Assembly (NCBI GenBank): GCA_018064245.1
Contig: JAGHVO010000078.1
Location: 1-32,175, forward strand
Reading direction: 5' to 3'
Origin: Candidatus Colimorpha pelethequi
Lineage (GTDB): Bacteria; Bacteroidota; Bacteroidia; Bacteroidales; P3
Length of the DNA stretch: 32,175 nucleotides
Under the pieces are notes generated by a model. It was not told the DNA's origin, searched no databases, and was given only the letters and a program-made list of their open reading frames with translations. Position numbers and translations under genes: made by a program. Within the stretch, counting starts at the first letter, position 1, and each line of letters begins with the position of its first letter. This document shows positions 23,068 to 31,702 of this stretch, in pieces.

Positions 23068-23095
23068 CTCAAAACTCAAAACTTAAAACTCAAAA
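23068..23095. repeat. Heptad repeat CTYAAAA in the carbamoyltransferase leader
   Basis: Four tandem 7-base units (CTCAAAA, CTCAAAA, CTTAAAA, CTCAAAA) end 18 bases before the start codon. They match the heptads before mpl at 12174-12215. Confidence 0.85.
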
Positions 23096-23113
23096 CTTTT
23101 AAATAATAACAAT

Positions 23114-24115
23114 ATGGCTTACAATTTAAGAAACCGTAATTTCCTGAAGATTTTAGACTTCAGCCCCAAGGAACTCAATTATTTGCTCGACCTCGCTCGC
23201 GACCTCAAACGCGCAAAGTATGCAGGTACCGAACAGCCCACCATGACAGGCAAGAACATTGCTTTGATTTTCGAGAAGACCTCCACCCGTACTCGTTGCG
23301 CTTTCGAGGTTGGTGCTAAAGATCAGGGCGCTCATGTTACCTATCTTGGTCCTACTGGCAGCCAGATTGGCGTTAAGGAGAGTATGAAGGACACCGCTCG
23401 CGTCCTCGGTCGTATGTTCGACGGTATCGAATATCGTGGTTTCAAGCAGGAAACTGTTGAAGAGCTTGCTAAATACGCAGGCGTACCCGTTTGGAACGGT
23501 CTGACCAACGAATCTCACCCCACTCAGATTCTCGCTGACTTCCTCACCATGCAGGAACATGTTGACAAACCTCTCAACCAGGTTACTTTCGCTTATGTTG
23601 GCGACGCTCGCTTCAACATGGGCAACAGCTTGATGGTTGGCGGTGCCAAGATGGGTATGGATGTACGCATCATCGCTCCCAAGAAACTTCAGCCCGAAGC
23701 TTGGTTGGTTAAGAAGTGCAAGGAAATCGCTAAGGAAACCGGTGCCAAGGTTACCGTTACCGACGATCCCGTTAAGGGCGTTAAGGGCTGCGATTTCATC
23801 TACACTGACGTATGGGTATCCATGGGTGAACCCGCTGAGGTTTGGAAAGAACGTATCGATATGCTCATGCCTTTCCAGGTCAACGCTCAGATGATGAAGA
23901 ACACTGGCAACCCCAAGTGCAAATTCATGCACTGTCTGCCCGCTTACCACAACCTTGAAACCCAGGTTGGCCGCGATGTCAACAAGCAGTTTGGTCTTGA
24001 TGGTATCGAAGTTACCGAGGAGGTATTCGAAAGCGAAAACTCCATCGTATTTGACGAAGCCGAGAACCGTATGCACACCATCAAGGCTGTGATGGTTGCT
24101 ACTCTTGGCGACTAA
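23114..24115 (+). CDS. Ornithine carbamoyltransferase (catabolic type likely)
   Basis: This enzyme (EC 2.1.3.3) interconverts ornithine plus carbamoyl phosphate with citrulline. The carbamoyl-phosphate site STRTR is at residues 57-61, HPTQ follows in [12 protein letters not shown], and the ornithine-site HCLP is at 273-276 (MHCLPAYH). [20 protein letters not shown] is typical of true ornithine transcarbamylases rather than the N-succinyl- or N-acetylornithine enzymes found in many Bacteroidota arginine pathways. The 333 residues match the ArcB/ArgI length. With arcC nearby, phosphorolysis of citrulline to feed carbamate kinase is the likely direction. The symbol could be arcB or argF, and sequence alone does not decide. 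An intrinsic-type hairpin follows the stop. Confidence 0.94.
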   Translation: MAYNLRNRNFLKILDFSPKELNYLLDLARDLKRAKYAGTEQPTMTGKNIALIFEKTSTRTRCAFEVGAKDQGAHVTYLGPTGSQIGVKESMKDTARVLGRMFDGIEYRGFKQETVEELAKYAGVPVWNGLTNESHPTQILADFLTMQEHVDKPLNQVTFAYVGDARFNMGNSLMVGGAKMGMDVRIIAPKKLQPEAWLVKKCKEIAKETGAKVTVTDDPVKGVKGCDFIYTDVWVSMGEPAEVWKERIDMLMPFQVNAQMMKNTGNPKCKFMHCLPAYHNLETQVGRDVNKQFGLDGIEVTEEVFESENSIVFDEAENRMHTIKAVMVATLGD

Positions 24116-24141
24116 TTACTTGAAAAGTCTTAACATAGGAT

Positions 24142-24178
24142 AAAGACTCCACCCTGTTATAAGGGTGGGGTCTTTTGC
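24142..24178 (+). terminator. Hairpin between the carbamoyltransferase and DASS genes
   Basis: AAAGACTCCACCCT (24142-24155) pairs with AGGGTGGGGTCTTT (24162-24175), with one T-G pair, around a 6-base loop, and TTTT follows. It ends about 25 bases before the transporter start, so it may act as a terminator or as an attenuator for that gene. Confidence 0.82.
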
Positions 24179-24201
24179 CTAAAATTCAAATTGTAAAATA
24201 C

Positions 24202-25647
24202 ATGAATGTAAAACAGATTATTGGTCTTGTGGCATCCATTCTCGCGTTTTTCGTGATATGGTTTATGCCCTCCACCGCTTTTGGTATTGATGGCCTAACT
24301 GTTCTTCAGCAGCGTACCATCGCTCTTTTTGTATTTGCCGCTATGATGTGGATTTTTGAAGCCATACCAAGCTGGACGACTTCGGTCCTCATCATTGTCA
24401 TAGCGCTGCTAACGCTAACCAACAAAGGTCTGGGATTCTTGATGGTTGACGCTTCTGGCGTCGAACTCGAAGGTGTGATGAAATACACCAAGATAATGTC
24501 TGCCTTCGCAGATCCTGTAGTAATGCTCTTCCTCGGTGGCTTTACATTGGCTGTAATGGCTCAGAAATATGGCCTTGACGTAACGCTTGCACGTATCATG
24601 CTCAAACCTTTCGGTACCAATCCCAAGATGGTGCTTTTGGGCTTTTTGGTGGTTATCTCCGTATTCTCTATGTTTATGAGCAACACTGCCACGGCAGCCA
24701 TGATGCTTGCTTTTTTGGCTCCCATTCTCGCAACATTCCCCGATGACGACAAAGGCAAGATTGGCCTTGCACTTTCCATTCCTATTGCAGCCAACATTGG
24801 CGGTATCGGCACCACAATTGGAACTCCTCCAAATGGTACTGCTGTCTCCAATCTGGAAACCACTTTTGGCATCACTATCTCTTTCGGAGAGTGGGCTATC
24901 CACATGATTCCTTTTGTGATTATCATGATCTTCATCGCGTGGTTGGTGCTTCAGGTTTTCTTCCCATTCAAAAGCAAGAAGTTAGAGGTTAATATCCCCG
25001 AAAACGACAAGCCTACAACCTGGCGTACGCGTCTTGTTTGGATTACCTTTGCCGTTACTATTCTTTTGTGGGCGACCGAAAGCATTACCAAGATTAGCTC
25101 CAACATCGTGGCTCTTATTCCGTTGGCAGTGTTTGTATGTACAGGAACGTTTACCAAAGAAGACATCAAACAGATTGACTGGAGTGTACTTTGGCTCGTT
25201 GCCGGTGGCTTTGCCTTGGGTTATGCCATGCTCGATATCGACAAGGGCGGCACGGGTCTTGGCGCGGCACTCGTCAACGCTATCCCATTCGGCAGCATGA
25301 GCATCGTCCTGGTGTTTGCCGTTGCCGGATTGGTGTGCTACACGCTGTCCAATTTCATCAGCAATTCCGCTACAGCCGCACTGCTTGTGCCTATCTTGTG
25401 TGCTGTCTCCAATGGTCTTACATCCAACCCGACATTTGATGCTTTTGGCGGTACGAAAGCCATGGTGATTTTTGTGGCTGTATGTGCTTCACTTGCCATG
25501 CTTATGCCTATTTCCACGCCCCCCAATGCAATCGCTTATTCCACAGGTCTTATCAAGACAAAGGATATGATCAAGGTTGGAGGCATTATTGGTGTCATCG
25601 GTCTGGTGTTCTCATTCTTCTGGCTCACCAAGATATTCCCATTCTGA
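24202..25647 (+). CDS. SLC13/DASS-family sodium-coupled anion symporter
   Basis: This 481-residue inner-membrane protein has about eleven hydrophobic segments and belongs to the divalent-anion:Na+ symporter family (succinate, fumarate, malate, citrate or sulfate). Both sodium-site motifs are seen in inverted-repeat halves: MSNTATAAMML and FISNSATAALLVP. IGTTIGTPPNGTAVS and MLMPISTPPNAIAYS mark the hairpins next to them. The frame is open back to a TTG at 24175, but that lies in the terminator stem region, so the ATG at 24202 is taken as the start. Organic dicarboxylate is the likeliest substrate, given the paired SNT/SNS motifs, though sulfate cannot be excluded. A hairpin terminator follows. 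Confidence 0.88.
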   Translation: MNVKQIIGLVASILAFFVIWFMPSTAFGIDGLTVLQQRTIALFVFAAMMWIFEAIPSWTTSVLIIVIALLTLTNKGLGFLMVDASGVELEGVMKYTKIMSAFADPVVMLFLGGFTLAVMAQKYGLDVTLARIMLKPFGTNPKMVLLGFLVVISVFSMFMSNTATAAMMLAFLAPILATFPDDDKGKIGLALSIPIAANIGGIGTTIGTPPNGTAVSNLETTFGITISFGEWAIHMIPFVIIMIFIAWLVLQVFFPFKSKKLEVNIPENDKPTTWRTRLVWITFAVTILLWATESITKISSNIVALIPLAVFVCTGTFTKEDIKQIDWSVLWLVAGGFALGYAMLDIDKGGTGLGAALVNAIPFGSMSIVLVFAVAGLVCYTLSNFISNSATAALLVPILCAVSNGLTSNPTFDAFGGTKAMVIFVAVCASLAMLMPISTPPNAIAYSTGLIKTKDMIKVGGIIGVIGLVFSFFWLTKIFPF

Positions 25648-25697
25648 TAGATCATCAAATCATTATAGAAAATGATACTATAAGTGGCTAAATTTCT

Positions 25698-25726
25698 CAA
25701 GGAGTTTCACGACGTGAAACTCCTTG
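25698..25726 (+). terminator. Hairpin after the DASS gene
   Basis: CAAGGAGTTTCAC and GTGAAACTCCTTG form a perfect 13-base stem around GAC. The T-run that follows is short (TTTA), so termination may be moderate. Confidence 0.8.
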
Positions 25727-25760
25727 TTTAATTCGTCAAGTGTCTTTTGAGTCAAAAATT

Positions 25761-25788
25761 AATATTTCGAAAATATTTCGTATTTTTG
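25761..25788 (+). promoter_or_regulatory. Promoter and operator-like dyad of the porin gene
   Basis: AATATTT-CGA-AAATATT (25761-25777) is a perfect 7-base-arm inverted repeat directly upstream of the -7-like element TATTTTTG (25781-25788). A near copy of its right half recurs as CCGAAAATATTT at 25794-25805, just after the -7 box. Confidence 0.5.
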
Positions 25789-25810
25789 TAATTCCGAAAA
25801 TATTTATAAC

Positions 25811-27217
25811 ATGAAAAAAGTTTTATTATCCATTGTCTCTTTGATGATTTTTGGTGCAGTGTTCGCGCAGAATGCTACGCCTGCCGCTCCCAAGAAAGAG
25901 GAGGGCAAGAAAGTTCTCAAGATTGCCGACAAGGTTACGGTAACGCCTTACGGCTTCATTAGAAACTACTTCACTTACGACGGTCGTAATACATACACTT
26001 CCGTAGGTGGAGAGTATAATTTTCTTCCCTACGACGAGAAATGGAATATGACCGAGGCCGAGGCTGCCGCTACAGGTTTGGAACGCACCGACCTCAACGC
26101 TACGCCTAACGCCAAGTTTTTGGCAATCACCACTCGTATTGGTTTGAACCTCGCTGGTCCTACCATTTTGGGCGCTGCCTCCAGTGGTAAGATTGAGGCC
26201 GACTTTGGCGGTTTCAGCACAACAAACAGTGTGCTCCGTATCCGTCACGCTTATATGAAGTTGAACTGGGAAAACGAGAACGGTCTTACTCAGGAACTCC
26301 TTGCTGGTCAGACTTGGCACCCGCTGAGTGGCGACATTATGCCCGAGGTTTTGGGTATGGCTGCTGGTGCTCCTTTCCGTGCACATAGCCGCACTCCTCA
26401 GTTGCGTTACATCTTCCAGAAAGGTTGCTTCGGCTTCACCGCCGCTGCACTTTATCAGTTGCAATATATGTACAATGGTCCCAGCTACAGCGCTGGCAAG
26501 TGGAGTAGCACCAACAGCACCGACTTCGCCAACAACGCCATCGTTCCTGAAGTCTTTTTGGGCGTGCAGTATCGCGACAAGCACATCTACACCCAGTTGG
26601 GTAGCACCTGCCAGACCTTGCGTCCCCGCACTACGGGTTATGTGACAAAGACTGTTGACGGTGTCGATAAGGAATTTGCCTTTGTCGTCAACGAACGACT
26701 CACCACATTCACGCCGACTTTCTATTTCCAATACACCGAAGGACGTTTTGCCGCAAAGTTCCGCACCATCTATGCACAGAACACAAGCCATGTCAACCAA
26801 CTCAACGGCTACGGCGTGACCGACGTGCTTGAAGACGGCAGCTGGGAATACGCTCCCATCAAGGCCACCATCAGCTACCTTAACTTCGCCTACGGCAAGA
26901 AATACCGTGCCAACCTTTTCTTCGGCTACATGAAGAATCTTGGTGCAGGTGAGGACCTTTACAACTTTGGAAACGAATCTGTTGCAAAACATTACATCTA
27001 CATGAAGGGTGGCGAGAATTTCACCAACCTCAATTCTGTTTTCCGTATCGCGCCAAGCGTAAGCTACAACCTGTCGCATTTTAACTTCGGCATTGAATAC
27101 GAGTGGACCGCTTGCACCTATGGTGAGCAGGCAGCCAACGGCAGCATTCTCGACAACGACAAGCTCCATCAGGTTGCAGACCATCGTATTTGCGCTTTGA
27201 TCAAGTACAATTTCTAA
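25811..27217 (+). CDS. Outer-membrane porin-like beta-barrel protein
   Basis: This 468-residue protein has a signal peptide (MKKVLLSIVSLMIFGAVFAQ), a short lysine/proline-rich linker (APKKEEGKKV) and then a barrel with alternating strands from VTVTPYGFIRNYFTYDGR to a C-terminal HRICALIKYNF, ending in phenylalanine. KIEADFGG, LRIRHAYMKLNW and LLAGQTWHPLSGDIMPEV resemble the DcaP-like trimeric porins that pass small anions. The family label is tentative. It is the only outer-membrane gene beside the DASS transporter and adenine deaminase, so uptake of a dicarboxylate or a nucleobase across the outer membrane is a reasonable guess. An operator-like dyad lies at its promoter. Confidence 0.7.
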   Translation: MKKVLLSIVSLMIFGAVFAQNATPAAPKKEEGKKVLKIADKVTVTPYGFIRNYFTYDGRNTYTSVGGEYNFLPYDEKWNMTEAEAAATGLERTDLNATPNAKFLAITTRIGLNLAGPTILGAASSGKIEADFGGFSTTNSVLRIRHAYMKLNWENENGLTQELLAGQTWHPLSGDIMPEVLGMAAGAPFRAHSRTPQLRYIFQKGCFGFTAAALYQLQYMYNGPSYSAGKWSSTNSTDFANNAIVPEVFLGVQYRDKHIYTQLGSTCQTLRPRTTGYVTKTVDGVDKEFAFVVNERLTTFTPTFYFQYTEGRFAAKFRTIYAQNTSHVNQLNGYGVTDVLEDGSWEYAPIKATISYLNFAYGKKYRANLFFGYMKNLGAGEDLYNFGNESVAKHYIYMKGGENFTNLNSVFRIAPSVSYNLSHFNFGIEYEWTACTYGEQAANGSILDNDKLHQVADHRICALIKYNF

Positions 27218-27296
27218 TTTGTGATTAGTGACTTCTTAACGAAAACGAAGACGAAAACTAATTTCAATTCTCAATTTGATAAGCTTTTAACTACCA

Positions 27297-28922
27297 ATGC
27301 TTCGCGGACATCTTGTTGACATAGAAAACCATAATATCTATGATGCGGCACTCACCATTCAGGATGGGCATATTGCCGACATCCAACCTTTGAAGGAGCC
27401 GCTTCCTGCAGAAGCTCCCTACATCCTGCCCGGGTTTGTCGATAGTCACATCCACATCGAAAGTACGTTGCTTACGCCAAGTAGATTCGCTCCATTAGCG
27501 GTAAGTCAAGGCACTGTGGCCGTGGTGGCAGACCCCCATGAGATAGCCAATGTTCTTGGTGTAGAGGGTGTGGATTTCATGCTGCAAGACAGTCGGTCGG
27601 TACGTTTTGGATTCCATTTTTGCGTACCGTCATGTGTGCCATCTACGCCTTTCGAGACAGCAGGCGCCGCATTGGATTCCCAAGCGGTGAAGGTTTTGCT
27701 GCAACGAGATAGGGTGGTGGGCCTCGCCGAGATGATGAATGTGCCAGGAGTACTCTTTGATGACGCAGAGGTTTTAGCCAAACTTCAGTCGGCCAAAGAG
27801 TTGGGTAAGTGTATTGATGGTCACGCACCGTTGCTGTCGGGCGAAGATCTTAAGAAATATGTCTCCGCAGGAATCTCCACCGACCACGAGTGCTCCAACA
27901 TCCAAGAGGCTGAGGAAAAACTTGCTGCGGGCATGTCGATCCTTATCCGAGAGGGTAGTGCGGCGTGCAATTTCGAGGCGCTCGCACCGTTGCTCCGCGA
28001 CCATCCCGACAAGTTGATGTTCTGCACCGACGATATCTATCCCAACGAACTACAGCAAGGACACATCAATCTTCTTGTGCGCCATGCCGTGGCACAAGGA
28101 CTGCCTTTGTGGAATGTGTTGCAGGCCGCTTGTCTCAATCCCGTCCGCCATTATGGCTTGCAGACAGGATTGTTGCGCAAAGGCGACTCGGCGGATTTCA
28201 TTCTGGTTGACGATTTGTCTCATTTTGAAATCCATTCCACCTATATTGCTGGTGTTGAGGTCTATTCCAGAGAATCAGGAGTGAATCCAGAACTGTTTTG
28301 CATGAAAAATGTGTTGGGAAATCCCAATCAGTTTTGTGCTGAACCACTTCGGCAGTCTGATCTGATGCTGGATGTCGATGGTCGTAAAGTCCGCGTAATT
28401 ACGGCTCAGGATGGACAGTTGCTTACGGGTTGCGAGGTTGTTTCTGCCGACCAGATTGGTGTCAAGGACGACATCCTCAAGTTGGTGGTTTACAATCGCT
28501 ACCAGCCTGCCAAGCCTCAGGTGGCTTTCATCAAAGGTTTCGGCTTGAAGTGTGGCGCCTTTGCCACCACCATCGCCCACGACTGCCACAACCTCATTGC
28601 CGTAGGTTGTAATGATGAAGACCTGACCACCGTGCTCAACAGGTTGATATCACTGCAAGGTGGAATTGCTGCCACCGATGGAACCGATACCATCTATTTG
28701 CCGCTTCCCGTGGCGGGACTTATGTCGAACCAAGAAGGGTCAGAAGTGGCTGCGCAATTGGTAAAACTCAACGCTATGGTGCGTCAGCTTGGTTGTCCAA
28801 TGTCGGCGCCATTCATGACGCTTTCTTTTATGGCATTGCCCGTCATTCCAGCCCTCAAACTTACCGACAAAGGCCTATTCGACGGCAACGCCTTCGCCTT
28901 TACAAATCTTGTGGTTGATTGA
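27297..28922 (+). CDS. ade: Adenine deaminase
   Basis: Adenine deaminase (EC 3.5.4.2, amidohydrolase superfamily) converts adenine to hypoxanthine and ammonia in purine salvage or nitrogen use. The metal-binding HIH is at residues 51-53 (PGFVDSHIHIESTL), followed by ADPHEIANVLG, GLAEMMNVPGV and DGHAPLLSG, and the catalytic-site aspartates in FCTDDIYPNEL. The C-terminal domain characteristic of bacterial Ade (IAHDCHNLIAVGCNDEDL and GGIAATDG) is complete, and the 541 residues are typical. It begins 79 bases after the porin gene with no terminator between them, so they may be co-transcribed. A strong terminator follows. Confidence 0.95.
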   Translation: MLRGHLVDIENHNIYDAALTIQDGHIADIQPLKEPLPAEAPYILPGFVDSHIHIESTLLTPSRFAPLAVSQGTVAVVADPHEIANVLGVEGVDFMLQDSRSVRFGFHFCVPSCVPSTPFETAGAALDSQAVKVLLQRDRVVGLAEMMNVPGVLFDDAEVLAKLQSAKELGKCIDGHAPLLSGEDLKKYVSAGISTDHECSNIQEAEEKLAAGMSILIREGSAACNFEALAPLLRDHPDKLMFCTDDIYPNELQQGHINLLVRHAVAQGLPLWNVLQAACLNPVRHYGLQTGLLRKGDSADFILVDDLSHFEIHSTYIAGVEVYSRESGVNPELFCMKNVLGNPNQFCAEPLRQSDLMLDVDGRKVRVITAQDGQLLTGCEVVSADQIGVKDDILKLVVYNRYQPAKPQVAFIKGFGLKCGAFATTIAHDCHNLIAVGCNDEDLTTVLNRLISLQGGIAATDGTDTIYLPLPVAGLMSNQEGSEVAAQLVKLNAMVRQLGCPMSAPFMTLSFMALPVIPALKLTDKGLFDGNAFAFTNLVVD

Positions 28923-28946
28923 AAAATACCAACAGCTACCACTATT

Positions 28947-28975
28947 AAGCCCACGCAATTGCGTGGGCTTTTTTT
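28947..28975 (+). terminator. Intrinsic terminator after ade
   Basis: AAGCCCACGCAATTGCGTGGGCTT is a perfect 24-base palindrome (28947-28970) continued by five more T residues. Confidence 0.95.
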
Positions 28976-29231
28976 GTAATGAAATTGTCATGATACAAGT
29001 ATTAGTAGATTAATAATATAGAAAAGTTCGGAGTAAAACTGTCAAAAAGTTCGGAGTGAAATTGCCAAAATGTTCGGAGTAGAATAGATGAGAATTTATA
29101 ATGTATTGATTTATAGAAAATAAAGTATATAATTTGCAGCATTCGTTTTCTTGCCTCAACAGATCTAATGCAGCTTGTCGGAAACGATATAATTTCTTCA
29201 TTTTCCATTCCCCATTTTTCATTATTATTTG
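28976..29231. other. AT-rich gap before the restriction system
   Basis: Between the ade terminator and the hsdR promoter the sequence is strongly AT-rich. It holds the three 23-base tandem repeats (29024-29092) and otherwise nothing I recognise. Minus-strand reading frames across it overlap the start of hsdR and are not believable. Confidence 0.6.
29024..29092. repeat. Three tandem 23-base repeats
   Basis: The core GTTCGGAGT recurs at 29026-29034, 29049-29057 and 29072-29080, exactly 23 bases apart, with similar flanks (AAAACTGTCAAAA, GAAATTGCCAAAA, AGAATAGATG). The period is not a multiple of three, which argues against a coding repeat. Confidence 0.85.
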
Positions 29232-29239
29232 TATCTTTG
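29232..29239 (+). promoter_or_regulatory. -7 box of hsdR
   Basis: TATCTTTG followed by CA lies 30 bases before the hsdR start. A TTG at the -33 position is not apparent. Confidence 0.7.
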
Positions 29240-29269
29240 CAAAATAAAACGATTAAGTTGTAATTACTG

Positions 29270-31684
29270 ATGATGAACAAGCAATCTCTGTCGGAAGACG
29301 ACGTTAGGGCAAAATATATCGATCCAGCCATTATTCATGCAGGATGGTCCGAAAAGATGATTCGTCGTCAATACTTTTTCACGGACGGTCGCATATACGT
29401 CAAAGGAAACCTTACTGGTCGTGGAAAAAGAAAGTTTGCAGACTATGTTCTATACTACAAAAATAACATTCCTCTTGCTCTAATCGAGGCAAAAGATAAC
29501 GACCACACTATTGGCGACGGAATGCAACAGGCTTTGGATTATGCCAATACGTTGGATATTCCATTTGTGTTCAGCAGCAATGGCAAAGGATTTCTTTTTC
29601 ATGACAAGACCGTTTCGGACGGCGTCATTGAAAAAGAGCTTTCAATGAATGAATTTCCATCACCAGATTTCCTTTGGGACAGATATAAACAATACAAAAA
29701 CATTGGCACTCCAGCTGTCGAAAAGGTTGTCACCCAAAATTATCATATTAGTTCTAAAAAGCCAAGATACTATCAGCAAATTGCCATTAACCGTACTGTT
29801 GAAGCAATTGCCAAAGGAGAAAACCGCATCTTGTTGGTAATGGCTACGGGAACAGGCAAGACCTATACGGCGTTTCAGATTGCCTACCGTCTGTGGAAAT
29901 CAAAACTGAAACAACGCATTCTCTTCCTTGCCGACCGCACCGCTTTGATTGACCAAACAAGGCGTGGCGATTTTCGCCATTTCAAAGACGCCATGACTGT
30001 CATCAAAAAGAAAGTGGTGGAAATTGATGGCAAAGAGCAACTTGTCTCCAATAAAAAACGTGGCATTGACAGCACCGACAAAGCTTTCTCCGTTTTTTTA
30101 GGTCTCTATCAAGGTCTGAGCAATTCCGATCCCGAAGTTCCTGACGCCTTCAAGGACTTTTCTCCCGACTTTTTCGATTTGGTAATTGTGGATGAGTGCC
30201 ACCGAGGTAGTGCCAAAGAGGACAGCAAATGGCGTGAAATCCTCAACTACTTCCACTCCGCAACGCACATCGGCATGACGGCAACGCCCAAGGAAACGGA
30301 AGATGTCTCTAATATCGACTATTTTGGCGAGCCTATCTATACTTATTCTCTCAAACAAGGTATTGCCGACGGTTTTCTTGCTCCATACAAAGTGGTAAAG
30401 GTGACGTTGGATATTGATGCCGAAGGCTGGCGCCCACCCAAAGGTTTTATCGACAAATCCGGCAATCCCGTGGAAGACCGAATCTATAACCAAGTTGATT
30501 TCGACAAGACCATTGTCGTTGAGGAACGCAGACAGATTGTCGCCCAAAAGATAACCGACTTCTTGTGCAAGAACGGCAGGTTGGACACCAAAACAATTGT
30601 TTTCTGTACCGATATCGAACATGCCGAAGGTATGCGTCAGGCATTGTGCAACGCCAATGCCGATTTGGTTGCAGAAAACAGCAAATACATCATGCGTATC
30701 ACTGGCGACAACCAGGAGGGGAAAGATGAACTTGACAACTTCATCAACCCGGAAGAGACCTATCCCGTCATTGCCACCACTTCCAAATTGATGACTACCG
30801 GCGTGGATGCCCAAACCTGCAAACTGATTGTGTTGGACAGCCGCATTGAGTCGATGACGGAATTCAAACAAATCATCGGACGTGGTACGCGTATCAACGA
30901 AGAATTTGACAAAACCTTCTTCACTATTATGGATTTCCGCAACGTAACGCACCACTTCGCAGACCCTGATTTCGATGGTGAGCCCGTCAAGGTGATGACC
31001 AACAGCGAACACGAAGATTTCCATGACGCTGAGGACGAGGATGTCGACATGGTAATGGAAGATGATGAAGAGATTGTTTTCCAGCAAGATCAGATCGTTG
31101 ACCACGACGAGGACACTCATCAAGAAAAGATAGTTGTCAATGGTGTCGAAGTGTCAATCATCCACGAGCGTGTCCAGTATTTGGACAATGACGGCAAAAT
31201 CATTACCGAAAGTCTCACGGACTACACGCGACGCAACATCCTCAATCTCTTCCCAAACGAAGAAGACTTCATCACCGTTTGGCGTAATGCCGAAACCAAA
31301 CGTTCCATCGTTGAAGAACTTGAAAACAACGGAATATTCATCGATGCTTTGAAAGAGGAAATAGGTCTGGAATATGACCCCTTCGACCTTATTTGTCATA
31401 TCGCCTTCGATGCCAAGCCTCTTACTCGAAAGGAACGTGCCGAGAATGTGAAGAAACGCAACTACTTTACCAAGTACGGCGAACTGGCGCAAAAGGTAAT
31501 CAGTGCGCTGCTCGACAAATATGCTTCCGACGGCCTGCTCACGATTGAGGACACCAAAGTGCTTAAACTGGATCCCATCAACAAGATAGCGCTCCCTGTG
31601 GAAATCATTGAGGCTTTCGGCGGAAAAGAATCCTACAAATCCGCATTGACAGAACTTGAAAATGCTTTGTACAAAACCGCTTAA
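29270..31684 (+). CDS. hsdR: Type I restriction enzyme R subunit (EcoEI-type)
   Basis: HsdR (EC 3.1.21.3) is the ATP-dependent translocase and nuclease of a type I restriction complex with HsdM and HsdS. The nuclease motif is seen as Asp58 (KFADYVLYY) and Glu73-Ala-Lys75 (LIEAKD). The helicase motor has ATGTGKT at residues 192-198, DECH at 308-311, GMTATP and IIGRGTRINEEF (motif VI). The C-terminal region is the EcoEI-like part that contacts the methylase. The 804 residues are typical of this branch. Two adjacent ATG codons (29270 and 29273) are possible starts. hsdM follows 18 bases after the stop, giving the order R-M and presumably S beyond the window. Confidence 0.94.
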   Translation: MMNKQSLSEDDVRAKYIDPAIIHAGWSEKMIRRQYFFTDGRIYVKGNLTGRGKRKFADYVLYYKNNIPLALIEAKDNDHTIGDGMQQALDYANTLDIPFVFSSNGKGFLFHDKTVSDGVIEKELSMNEFPSPDFLWDRYKQYKNIGTPAVEKVVTQNYHISSKKPRYYQQIAINRTVEAIAKGENRILLVMATGTGKTYTAFQIAYRLWKSKLKQRILFLADRTALIDQTRRGDFRHFKDAMTVIKKKVVEIDGKEQLVSNKKRGIDSTDKAFSVFLGLYQGLSNSDPEVPDAFKDFSPDFFDLVIVDECHRGSAKEDSKWREILNYFHSATHIGMTATPKETEDVSNIDYFGEPIYTYSLKQGIADGFLAPYKVVKVTLDIDAEGWRPPKGFIDKSGNPVEDRIYNQVDFDKTIVVEERRQIVAQKITDFLCKNGRLDTKTIVFCTDIEHAEGMRQALCNANADLVAENSKYIMRITGDNQEGKDELDNFINPEETYPVIATTSKLMTTGVDAQTCKLIVLDSRIESMTEFKQIIGRGTRINEEFDKTFFTIMDFRNVTHHFADPDFDGEPVKVMTNSEHEDFHDAEDEDVDMVMEDDEEIVFQQDQIVDHDEDTHQEKIVVNGVEVSIIHERVQYLDNDGKIITESLTDYTRRNILNLFPNEEDFITVWRNAETKRSIVEELENNGIFIDALKEEIGLEYDPFDLICHIAFDAKPLTRKERAENVKKRNYFTKYGELAQKVISALLDKYASDGLLTIEDTKVLKLDPINKIALPVEIIEAFGGKESYKSALTELENALYKTA

Positions 31685-31702
31685 CACAACTTACAGAAAA
31701 CT

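Noticed and set aside
24175-24201. TTG start that extends the DASS protein by nine residues
   Set aside because: It lies at the end of the hairpin terminator, and the ATG at 24202 is the better start.
25826-27184. 452-residue minus-strand reading frame opposite the porin gene
   Set aside because: The sense protein has a signal peptide, barrel pattern and promoter; the antisense frame has none of these.
29024-29092. CRISPR array
   Set aside because: Units are contiguous with a 23-base period, so there is no room for spacers of normal size, and no cas gene is present.
29002-29331. Minus-strand frame of 109 residues across the 23-base repeats
   Set aside because: It overlaps the hsdR promoter and start, is low-complexity, and the 23-base period shifts the frame at each repeat.
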